Source of the DNA: Ancylobacter novellus
GTDB taxonomy: Bacteria; Pseudomonadota; Alphaproteobacteria; Rhizobiales; Xanthobacteraceae
DNA length: 63,606 bases
Assembly: GCA_003241485.1 (NCBI GenBank)
Contig: QFQD01000019.1
Coordinates: 1-63,606 of the forward strand
Reading direction: 5' to 3'
This document shows, piece after piece, positions 28,834 through 35,934 of this stretch (the first letter of the stretch is position 1; each line of letters begins with the position of its first letter). Both the position numbers and the translations under genes were made by a program. Below the pieces are notes generated by a model, which saw nothing but the letters and a program-made list of their open reading frames with translations, was not told the DNA's origin and searched no databases.

Positions 28834-29247
28834 ATGGGGCAACGGGAGTACAAGCCGCTTATGGACCTTCAGCCCTTTCACACCGGCGTCTCGCCCTATC
28901 AGGCGGGACTTTCCTGCCGCTGTCCCCGCTGCGGGCGTGGCAAGCTGTTCAACGGCTTTCTCACCGTCGCGCCTGCCTGCACCAGCTGCGGGCTGGACTA
29001 CAGCTTCGACGATTCGGGCGACGGGCCGGTTGTATTCATCATTCTCGCGGCGGGCAGCCTCGTCGTCGGCCTCGCGCTCTGGGTCGAGCTGACCTTCGCG
29101 CCGCCCTTCTGGGTGCACGCCCTGCTGTGGACCCCGCTGGTGCTCATCTCGACGCTCGGCCTGCTGCGCCCGCTCAAGGCGACGATGATCGCCCTGCAAT
29201 ACTCCAAGAAGGCGTCGGAGGGGCGGCTCGACAAGGGTGGCGCGTGA
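28834..29247 (+). CDS. DUF983-family zinc-ribbon membrane protein
   Basis: 137-residue protein with a CPRCGRGKLF...CTSCGLDY zinc ribbon (residues about 30-55) followed by two transmembrane helices. The family usually sits beside oxidase-assembly genes in alphaproteobacteria, as here, and its role in that process is unproven. ATG 28834 is used; ATG 28861, with GGGAG twelve bases upstream, would give 128 residues and is possible. The stop overlaps the GTG of surf1 (GTGA), so they are translationally coupled. Confidence 0.85.
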   Translation: MGQREYKPLMDLQPFHTGVSPYQAGLSCRCPRCGRGKLFNGFLTVAPACTSCGLDYSFDDSGDGPVVFIILAAGSLVVGLALWVELTFAPPFWVHALLWTPLVLISTLGLLRPLKATMIALQYSKKASEGRLDKGGA

Positions 29248-30017
29248 GCGCTGCATCCGCCGAGCCGGTCGCCCGGCGTCGCAAGTCGCCGCTGCGCAAG
29301 CTGCTGCCGGCGGCGCTCACCGTCCTTGTCGCCTTCGGCATTCTGGTTGGCCTCGGCACATGGCAGCTTGAGCGCCTCGCCTGGAAGCAGGATCTCGTCG
29401 CCAAGGTCGAGGCCCGCATTCACGGCCCGGTGCAGGCGGCGCCCGTTGAGGCGGACTGGCCGGCCATCAATTTCGAGGACCACGAATACCGCCATGTCGC
29501 GGCGCAGGGCCGCTTCCGGCACGATCTCGAAGTGCAGGTCTACGCGCTGGTCGATTCCGCGGCGGATGGTTCGGGCGGGCCCGGCTATTGGGTGGTCACG
29601 CCGCTGGTGATGGCCGATGGCGCCACCATTCTGGTCAATCGCGGTTTCGTCCCGCTCGACCGCCGCGCCCCTGCGAGCCGCGCGGAAGGGCAGGTGGACG
29701 GGCTGGTGACAGTGACGGGCCTGCTGCGCATGCCGGAAGACGCCACCCTGTTCACGCCGGAAAACGAGCCGGCCAAGGACAGCTGGTACTCGCGTGATCC
29801 GCTGGCGATCGCCGGGGCGAAGGGGCTGCTGCGCACCGCGCCCTTCCTCATTGATGCCGATGCGACGCCGAACCCCGGCGGCTTGCCGGTCGGGGGGCTG
29901 ACGCGCATCACCTTCCCCAATCGCCATCTCGAATATGCGCTGACCTGGTATGGGCTGGCGGTCACGCTGCTCGCGGTCTTCGCCGCCTATGCCTGGGGCC
30001 GGTTGCGGCGCGGGTGA
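29244..30017 (+). CDS. SURF1-family oxidase assembly protein
   Basis: 257-residue inner-membrane protein that binds heme a and promotes its insertion into subunit I. It has one helix near each end (about residues 20-38 and 230-250). The first conserved block is LGTWQLERLAWKQDLV. Later ones are YWVVTPLVMADGATILVNRGFVP and the C-terminal FPNRHLEYALTWYGLA. Translation begins at GTG 29244, inside the DUF983 stop. Typical end of an alphaproteobacterial cta locus. Confidence 0.93.
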   Translation: MSAASAEPVARRRKSPLRKLLPAALTVLVAFGILVGLGTWQLERLAWKQDLVAKVEARIHGPVQAAPVEADWPAINFEDHEYRHVAAQGRFRHDLEVQVYALVDSAADGSGGPGYWVVTPLVMADGATILVNRGFVPLDRRAPASRAEGQVDGLVTVTGLLRMPEDATLFTPENEPAKDSWYSRDPLAIAGAKGLLRTAPFLIDADATPNPGGLPVGGLTRITFPNRHLEYALTWYGLAVTLLAVFAAYAWGRLRRG

Positions 30018-30153
30018 GGGGACGGGATCTGGCCCGGCGGCCTCGCGGTGATCCGGGATCCAGCGCCAGCTCTCGTCCATACGCCTTGCCGCGTGCTTGC
30101 CACCGGGCGCCCCCACCACTAGTTTGCGGCCGAATTCTCCAGCGGAGGCGCGC

Positions 30154-31563
30154 GTGCGCTACATCTCCACTCGCGGCGAGGCTCCGGCGCTCGCCTTCTC
30201 TGATGCCCTGCTTGCCGGCCTTGCGCGCGACGGCGGCCTTTACGTGCCGGATGTCTTTCCCGCGCTTTCCGCGCAGGAGATCGCCCACTTCAGCGGCCGT
30301 TCCTATGCCGAGGTGGCGGGCCGGGTGATCGCGCCCTTCGTCGACGCCGCCTTCTCGCCGGATGTCCTCAAGCCGATGCTGGAGGAGGCCTATGCGAGCT
30401 TCCGCCATCCCGCGACGACGCCGCTGGTGCAGATCGCGCCGAACCGCTTCGTGCTGGAGCTGTTCCACGGCCCGACGCTCGCCTTCAAGGACGTGGCGAT
30501 GCAGCTGCTCGGCCGCATGATGGACCATGTGCTGACCCTGCGCGACCAGCACGCCACCATCGTCGGCGCCACCTCCGGCGATACGGGGAGCGCCGCCATC
30601 GAGGCGTTCCGCGGTCGCGCGCGCACAGATGTGTTCATTCTATACCCGCTGGGCCGCGTCTCCGAGGTGCAGCGCCGGCAGATGACGACCGTGCCGGATG
30701 CCAATGTCCACGCCATCGCCATTGAGGGTACGTTCGACGACTGCCAGGCGCATGTGAAGGCGCTGTTCAACAATCACGGCTTCCGCGACCGGCTGCAGCT
30801 TGCCGGCGTGAACTCGATCAACTGGGCGCGCATCGTTGCGCAGGTGGTGTATTATTTCGTCGCCGGTGCGGCGCTGGGTGCGCCCCACCGTCCGGTCTCC
30901 TTCGTGGTGCCGACGGGCAATTTCGGCGATGTGCTGGCCGGCTATGTCGCCAAGCGCATGGGGCTGCCGATCTCGAAGCTGACCATCGCTACCAATGTAA
31001 ACGACATTCTCGCCCGCACGCTCGCCACCGGCCGCTATGAAGTGACCGGTGTCGTGCCGTCCTCCTCGCCCTCCATGGACATCCAGGTGTCGTCGAATTT
31101 CGAGCGCGTGCTGTTCGAGGCGCTGGACCGTGATGCCGGCGCGCTGCGCGGCCTGATGGCCGGGCTCGGCCAGTCCGGCGCCTTCTCGCCGCCGAGCGCG
31201 GCGCTGGAGGCGATCCGTGCCGATTTCGATGCCGGGCGCACCGACGAGGCGCAGACCGCCGAGACCATCGCCCGCGTGCGCCGCGAGGCCGGCTATCTCC
31301 TCGATCCGCATACGGCAGTCGCCGTTTCGGTGGCGGAGCGCATCGGCCATGACCGGCACGTGCCGCAGGTGGTTCTCGCCACGGCCCACCCCGCGAAATT
31401 CCCCGATGCCGTGGAGCGCGCGAGCGGCGAGCGCCCGGCGCTGCCCCCGCATCTGGCGGACCTGCTGGAGCGGCCGGAACGCACGCCCGCGCTGCCGAAC
31501 GACATCAAGGCCATCGAGGCCTATATCGCCCGGCACGCCCGCGCGGCGGAGCAGGTGGCATGA
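30154..31563 (+). CDS. thrC: Threonine synthase
   Basis: PLP enzyme converting O-phosphohomoserine to threonine (469 residues, the long proteobacterial form). The PLP lysine is in HGPTLAFKDVAMQ, followed by GATSGDTGSAAIEA, the phosphate-binding region. Start GTG 30154 (VRYISTRGEAP) has GGAGG five bases upstream, better than the ATG at 30097. The ATGA overlap with the next gene couples it to the M16 peptidase, a pairing common in rhizobia. Confidence 0.95.
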   Translation: MRYISTRGEAPALAFSDALLAGLARDGGLYVPDVFPALSAQEIAHFSGRSYAEVAGRVIAPFVDAAFSPDVLKPMLEEAYASFRHPATTPLVQIAPNRFVLELFHGPTLAFKDVAMQLLGRMMDHVLTLRDQHATIVGATSGDTGSAAIEAFRGRARTDVFILYPLGRVSEVQRRQMTTVPDANVHAIAIEGTFDDCQAHVKALFNNHGFRDRLQLAGVNSINWARIVAQVVYYFVAGAALGAPHRPVSFVVPTGNFGDVLAGYVAKRMGLPISKLTIATNVNDILARTLATGRYEVTGVVPSSSPSMDIQVSSNFERVLFEALDRDAGALRGLMAGLGQSGAFSPPSAALEAIRADFDAGRTDEAQTAETIARVRREAGYLLDPHTAVAVSVAERIGHDRHVPQVVLATAHPAKFPDAVERASGERPALPPHLADLLERPERTPALPNDIKAIEAYIARHARAAEQVA

Positions 31564-32846
31564 GCGAGCCTTCGACCGCGACGGCGCGCATCACCCAGCT
31601 TGAAAACGGCGTCACCGTCATCACCGACACGATGCCTCACCTCGCCACCGCCTCATTGGGCATCTGGGCCGGCGTCGGCGCGCGAGACGAGCTTTCCGAC
31701 GAGCACGGCATCTCGCATCTGCTCGAACACATGGCCTTCAAGGGGACGCGCCGCCGCTCCGCCCGCGCCATTGCCGAGGAGATCGAGGCGGTCGGCGGCG
31801 ACATCAACGCCGCCACCAGCGTCGAGCACACCAGCTATAATGCGCGCGTGCTCGCCGAGGACGTGCCGCTGGCGCTCGACGTGCTGGCCGACATCCTCAC
31901 AGAGCCGGCCTTCGACCCGGAAGAGCTGGAGCGCGAGCATAATGTGATCGTACAGGAGATCGGCGCGGCGATGGACACGCCCGACGACCTCGTCTTCGAC
32001 CTGTTTCAGGAGCGCGCCTTTCCCAACCAGCCGATCGGGCGCTCGATCCTCGGCACGCCGGCGACGGTCCGCTCCTTCGGCGCCGACCGGCTGCGCACCT
32101 ATCTCGGCCGCAATTACCGCGCGCCCAAGCTCATCGTCTCCGCTGCCGGTGCTGTCGAGCATGAGCAGGTCGTCGCGGAGGCCGGGCGCCTGCTCGGCGG
32201 CATTGCCGGCGACGACAAGCCGGAGCCGCTGGCCGGCCGCTATGAGGGTGGCACCGAGATCGGCGGCGGGCGCGAACTCGAACAGGCGCATCTGCTGATC
32301 GGCCTTGAGGGCGTGTCCTATCGCGACCCCGCCATCCACGCGCTGCAGGTTTTCACCAATGTGCTGGGCGGGGGCATGTCTTCGCGGCTCTTCCAGGAAG
32401 TGCGGGAGGCGCGCGGGCTCTGCTACGCCGTCTATTCCTTCCACTGGGGCTATGCCGATACCGGCCTGTTCGGCGTCTATGCCGGCACCGATGGCGGTGA
32501 TGTCGGCGAACTCGTCGATGTCGTTATCGACCAGATCGAGGAGACGGTGGAGAGCATGACGGCGGTCGAACTGGCGCGCTCCAAGGCTCAGGCCAAGGTC
32601 GGCCTGCTTACCGCGCTGGAAAGCTCCGGTGCGCGGGCGGACCAACTCGCGCGGCAGATGCTCGCTTTCGGCCGCCCGATCCCGCTGGAGGAGATCGTCG
32701 CCAAACTGGGAGCGGTGACGCTTGAAGACGCCAAGGCGGCGGGACGTAGCCTGATTGCACGCGGAAGGCCCACTTTCACGGCGCTCGGCCCCGGCAAGCC
32801 CCTTGAATCCGCCGCGCGCATCGCGGAACGTCTGAAGGCTTCGTAG
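31560..32846 (+). CDS. M16-family zinc peptidase (mitochondrial processing peptidase-like)
   Basis: 428-residue metallopeptidase of the pitrilysin family. The inverted zinc motif is HLLEHMAFKGT with His, Glu and His, and the distal Glu ligand lies in EHNVIVQEIGAA. The C-terminal half has the second, inactive M16 fold. No signal peptide is seen, so it is probably cytosolic; its substrates are unknown, although relatives process peptides. The start ATG overlaps the thrC stop by four bases. Confidence 0.93.
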   Translation: MSEPSTATARITQLENGVTVITDTMPHLATASLGIWAGVGARDELSDEHGISHLLEHMAFKGTRRRSARAIAEEIEAVGGDINAATSVEHTSYNARVLAEDVPLALDVLADILTEPAFDPEELEREHNVIVQEIGAAMDTPDDLVFDLFQERAFPNQPIGRSILGTPATVRSFGADRLRTYLGRNYRAPKLIVSAAGAVEHEQVVAEAGRLLGGIAGDDKPEPLAGRYEGGTEIGGGRELEQAHLLIGLEGVSYRDPAIHALQVFTNVLGGGMSSRLFQEVREARGLCYAVYSFHWGYADTGLFGVYAGTDGGDVGELVDVVIDQIEETVESMTAVELARSKAQAKVGLLTALESSGARADQLARQMLAFGRPIPLEEIVAKLGAVTLEDAKAAGRSLIARGRPTFTALGPGKPLESAARIAERLKAS

Positions 32847-32867
32847 TTCCGTACCACGGCTCCACCG

Positions 32868-33524
32868 ATGGCCCTGTTCCGAACGGTTTCCTGGCCTGAG
32901 CCGCCTGCGCTCATCGAAGGCGAAGGGCTTGTGCTGCGCATGCCGCACATGTCGGACTTCTCGGCCTGGGCGTCCCTGCGCGAGCAGAGCCGCACTTTCC
33001 TGACGCCGTGGGAGCCGCTCTGGCCGCCCTATGATCTCACGCGCGGTTCCTTCCGCCGGCGGATGCGGCGCTATGTGAGGGATGTGCGCGAGGACAACGC
33101 CTACCCCTTCCTGGTTTTTCGCGCGGGCGACCGGGCGCTGCTTGGCGGGCTGTCGCTGTCGAATGTTCGCCGCGGGGTCACGCAGACCGCCAATCTCGGC
33201 TACTGGATGGGCGCGCCCTATGCCGGCCGGGGCTACATGAGCACGGCCGTGCGGGTGCTGCTGCCTTATGCCCATGGCGTGCTAGGCCTTCGCCGCATCG
33301 AGGCGGCGTGCCTGCCCAGCAACACCCCGTCGATCCGCCTGCTGGAGCGCACCGGCTTCCGCCGCGAAGGCTATGGGCGGGAATATCTCTGCATCAATGG
33401 CACATGGCAGGACCACCTGCTCTTCGCGCGGCTGACGAACTATCCGATTGCGCGCGCGGAGGACGGCAATGACGCTAGTTTAGTGCCGTTCGAAAGTGGA
33501 AAACAGTTGAGCGCGGGCTCCTAA
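32868..33524 (+). CDS. GNAT-family N-acetyltransferase (RimJ/RimL type)
   Basis: 218-residue acetyl-CoA-dependent transferase resembling the ribosomal-protein acetyltransferases RimJ/RimL. The acetyl-CoA loop appears as GAPYAGRGYMSTAVR, and the C-terminal part has the usual CLPSNTPSIRLLERTGFRREGYGREYL pattern (broken here for length: LERTGF then GYGREYL). Substrate unknown. It is 21 bases after the M16 gene and is probably the last gene of that transcript. The C-terminal 20 residues are low complexity. Confidence 0.87.
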   Translation: MALFRTVSWPEPPALIEGEGLVLRMPHMSDFSAWASLREQSRTFLTPWEPLWPPYDLTRGSFRRRMRRYVRDVREDNAYPFLVFRAGDRALLGGLSLSNVRRGVTQTANLGYWMGAPYAGRGYMSTAVRVLLPYAHGVLGLRRIEAACLPSNTPSIRLLERTGFRREGYGREYLCINGTWQDHLLFARLTNYPIARAEDGNDASLVPFESGKQLSAGS

Positions 33525-33691
33525 TCTAGAACGTCTAAAATATACGGCCTCTTCCTGCGGCAATATGCGTTTATGTGATCGCCGCATAGGGTTTTCCCGA
33601 TTGACGGCGAAAGGCTTTGGCGCGAGAAATGAAGTGAAAGGCAGAATTTAGAATAATTCTAAATAACTGGCCACTTCGGTTCCGCGTTTCG
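33525..33691 (+). promoter_or_regulatory. Upstream region of bfd with an Irr-type palindrome
   Basis: 167 bases, less GC-rich than the surrounding genes. It holds the ICE palindrome at 33647-33663 and a second, weaker element TCTAGAACGTCTAAA near 33525-33539 with a two-base spacer. No other gene is seen. Confidence 0.55.
33647..33663 (+). promoter_or_regulatory. Irr-type iron control element (ICE) upstream of bfd
   Basis: TTTAGAATAATTCTAAA matches the rhizobial Irr box TTTAGAA-N3-TTCTAAA exactly; including one more pair, each arm is 9 bases. It lies 29 bases before the bfd start, where a bound repressor would block transcription. Irr represses iron-storage genes under iron limitation in rhizobia. 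Confidence 0.75.
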
Positions 33692-33973
33692 ATGATCGTC
33701 TGTTCCTGCAATGTGCTCTCGGATCGGCAGATCCGCAACGCGGTGTCGGATACGCAGCAGACCGTGCGTACGGCAGGGCAGGTCTATCGCTGCCTCGGCT
33801 GCAGCGCCCAGTGCGGCCGCTGCGCGCGCACCATCCGCAAGCTGATCGACGATGTGAATGCAGCCGGCTGCGGCGGCTGTCCGCGCGAATGCCCGGTGCA
33901 GGCGCATCATCACGCGCCGAACCACGCCCACTCACACTCCCACGGTCATGCTGCCGTCGTGGCGGCGGAGTAG
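33692..33973 (+). CDS. bfd: Bacterioferritin-associated ferredoxin with His-rich tail
   Basis: [2Fe-2S] protein that donates electrons to bacterioferritin to release stored iron. It is 93 residues. The cluster cysteines appear as IVCSCNVLSD near the N-terminus and CLGCSAQCGRCAR in the middle. Usual Bfd proteins end near residue 65; here a cysteine pair CGGCPREC and a His-rich segment (about residues 72-86) follow. The start ATG 33692 lies 29 bases after the Irr-type palindrome. It is 117 bases upstream of bfr, with which it works. Confidence 0.88.
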   Translation: MIVCSCNVLSDRQIRNAVSDTQQTVRTAGQVYRCLGCSAQCGRCARTIRKLIDDVNAAGCGGCPRECPVQAHHHAPNHAHSHSHGHAAVVAAE

Positions 33974-34036
33974 TCGGCTGTCCCGGTGACGGGACGCGAT
34001 ATGTCGGCATGAGGACATGCCAGCCCTTGAACGCTT

Positions 34037-34053
34037 CTTGGAACCGTTCTAAA
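34037..34053 (+). promoter_or_regulatory. Near-consensus Irr-type element upstream of bfr
   Basis: CTTGGAACCGTTCTAAA fits TTTAGAA-N3-TTCTAAA with a perfect right arm and five of seven in the left. It ends 37 bases before the bfr start ATG 34091. The small hairpin GTCCCG/CGGGAC (33977-33992) between bfd and this element could separate two transcripts. Confidence 0.6.
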
Positions 34054-34090
34054 AAGCTGACAGTGCACTCAAGCCGGAGAAATCGCAGCC

Positions 34091-34567
34091 ATGAAGGGCG
34101 ATCCGAAGGTCATCGAATATCTCAATCGCGGCGTCCGCTCGGAGCTCACCGCGATCAACCAGTACTGGCTGCATTTCCGCATGCTGGACAACTGGGGCTA
34201 CAAGAAGCTTGCCGCCAAATGGCGCGCCGAGTCGATCGAAGAGATGCACCACGCGGATCGCTTCATCGACCGCATCCTGTTCCTCGATGGCTTCCCGAAC
34301 CTGCAGGTGCTCGACCCGCTGCGCATCGGGCAGGACGTGAAGGAAGTGATCGAGTGCGATCTCGCCGCCGAAGTCGAGGCGCGTTCGCTCTATCAGGAAG
34401 CCGCGACCTATTGCGAGAGCGTGCAGGACTATCCGAGCCGCGACCTGTTCAAGGCGCTGATGGCGGATGAGGAAGGCCATATCGACTTCCTCGAGACCCA
34501 GCTCGACCTGATCGACAAGCTCGGCCTGCAGCTCTACGCGCAGCACCATATTGGCGATCTCGACTGA
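34091..34567 (+). CDS. bfr: Bacterioferritin
   Basis: 24-mer iron-storage protein of 158 residues. The heme ligand Met52 is present (EEMHHADRF), and the diiron ferroxidase residues Glu18, Glu51, His54, Glu94, Glu127 and His130 are all at their standard positions, so it should oxidise and store iron. GGAG precedes ATG 34091. It is downstream of bfd and followed by a strong terminator. An Irr-like element lies in its promoter region. Confidence 0.97.
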   Translation: MKGDPKVIEYLNRGVRSELTAINQYWLHFRMLDNWGYKKLAAKWRAESIEEMHHADRFIDRILFLDGFPNLQVLDPLRIGQDVKEVIECDLAAEVEARSLYQEAATYCESVQDYPSRDLFKALMADEEGHIDFLETQLDLIDKLGLQLYAQHHIGDLD

Positions 34568-34590
34568 CATCCTTGAAGACATGCCGCTGC

Positions 34591-34618
34591 AAAGGGCCGG
34601 TCCTGCGACCGGCCCTTT
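34591..34618 (+). terminator. Rho-independent terminator after bfr
   Basis: Perfect 12-bp stem AAAGGGCCGGTC/GACCGGCCCTTT with a 4-base loop, followed by CATTTTG. It ends the iron-storage transcript. Confidence 0.88.
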
Positions 34619-34659
34619 CATTTTGTCGACGCCATACGCGCACTTTAGATCGCCTCTCA

Positions 34660-34676
34660 ATTTGAGTCATTCTAAC
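34660..34676 (+). promoter_or_regulatory. Weak Irr-like element upstream of fbpA
   Basis: ATTTGAG-TCA-TTCTAAC matches TTTAGAA-N3-TTCTAAA at 4/7 and 6/7. It lies in a locally AT-rich stretch 120 bases before the fbpA start. Iron control of an iron importer is plausible, but this site is only suggestive. Confidence 0.3.
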
Positions 34677-34796
34677 TTATTGAAATAACGCCTCTTTTTG
34701 TTGACCGCCTGCTTCTCGTCGGTTACCGCCGCTCACGAACCTAACGTCAATTGGGGTTGTGGGCTCCCTTGAGAGCCCGAGACGGTGGAGACGAAA

Positions 34797-35840
34797 ATGA
34801 ACCGGTGGAACGTGATTTCGCGGCGCGCCGCGATCGGCGGCCTCGTGGCCGCCAGCTTTGCCGCCGCGCCGATGGCGGCGCAGGCCGAGGATGTGGTGAA
34901 CGTCTACACCACGCGCGAGATCGCGCTCGCCCAGCCGCTGTTCGACGCTTTCACGCAGAAGACCGGCATCAAGGTGAACAGCGTCTTCGTCAAGGAAGGC
35001 CTTGCCGAGCGCGTGAAGGCGGAAGGCGCGGCCTCCCCCGCCGATGTGCTGATGACCGTCGATATCGGCAACCTGATCGACCTCGTCGACCAGGGTGTGA
35101 CCCAGCCGGTCAAGTCCGAGGTGCTGGAGAAGGCCATTCCCGCCAATCTGCGTGGCGCGGATGGCGAGTGGTTCTCGCTGTCGATGCGCGCGCGCGTCGC
35201 CTATGTCTCGAAGGACCGGGTGAAGCTCACCGCCATCAACTATGAAAATTTCGCCGACCCCAAGTGGAAGGGCGAGGTCTGCATCCGCTCGGGCAAGCAC
35301 CCCTACAATGTCGCGCTGGTCGCGGCCTATATCGTGCACCATGGCGAAGAGGGCGCGCAGAAGTGGCTGGAAGGCGTGAAGGCCAATCTCGCCCGCAAGG
35401 CGGCCGGCGGCGACCGTGACGTCGCGCGTGACATTCTCGGCGACCTCTGCGACGTCGGTCTCGCCAATTCCTACTATGTGGGCCTGATGCGCTCCGGCAA
35501 GGGCGGCCCCGAGCAGGAGAAGTGGGCGGAGGCGATCAACGTCATCCTGCCGACCTTCACCAATGGCGGCACCAATGTGAACGTGTCCGGCGCCTCGGTC
35601 GCCAAGTCGTCGCCAAACAAGGCGAATGCGGTGAAGCTGCTGGAATTCCTGGTTGGGCACGATGCGCAGGAACTCTACGCCAAGGCCAATTACGAGTATC
35701 CGGTCGTTCCTGGCGTGCCGGCTGATCCGATCATCGCGGCGTTCGGCCCGCTCAAGGTCGACAATCTCGACCTTCTGACGATCGCCAAGGCCCGCAAGGC
35801 CGCGGCGAACCTCGTCGACAAGGTCGGCTTCGACAATTGA
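34797..35840 (+). CDS. fbpA: Periplasmic ferric iron-binding protein
   Basis: Periplasmic component of a Fbp/Fut-type ferric iron ABC importer, 347 residues. The signal peptide contains NVISRRAAIGG, a possible twin-arginine signal, and ends near AAQAE. The mature sequence starts VVNVYTTREI, typical of the family, and has the paired tyrosines ANSYYVGLM that ligate Fe(III) in FbpA/FutA. ATG 34797 has GGAG upstream; a GTG lies at 34785. The permease gene follows after a hairpin, which may reduce its expression relative to the binding protein. Confidence 0.9.
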   Translation: MNRWNVISRRAAIGGLVAASFAAAPMAAQAEDVVNVYTTREIALAQPLFDAFTQKTGIKVNSVFVKEGLAERVKAEGAASPADVLMTVDIGNLIDLVDQGVTQPVKSEVLEKAIPANLRGADGEWFSLSMRARVAYVSKDRVKLTAINYENFADPKWKGEVCIRSGKHPYNVALVAAYIVHHGEEGAQKWLEGVKANLARKAAGGDRDVARDILGDLCDVGLANSYYVGLMRSGKGGPEQEKWAEAINVILPTFTNGGTNVNVSGASVAKSSPNKANAVKLLEFLVGHDAQELYAKANYEYPVVPGVPADPIIAAFGPLKVDNLDLLTIAKARKAAANLVDKVGFDN

Positions 35841-35865
35841 TCGACTGCCCTCATGGGCGTATTCG

Positions 35866-35898
35866 CTCCTCCGTGCGGCCACGCGCCGCCCGGAGGAG
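35866..35898 (+). other. Hairpin between fbpA and fbpB
   Basis: Inverted repeat CTCCTCCG/CGGAGGAG with a 17-base GC-rich loop, 25 bases after the fbpA stop and before fbpB. It has no T-run. It may protect fbpA mRNA or partly attenuate fbpB, which would fit the excess of binding protein over permease usual in such operons. Confidence 0.45.
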
Positions 35899-35934
35899 TT
35901 CTGCGTTGAAGACTTTCGGGAGCGCCACGCCACG

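Noticed and set aside
33525..33539. TCTAGAACGTCTAAA as a further Irr box
   Set aside because: The spacer is two bases rather than three and the left arm is imperfect; noted but not called.
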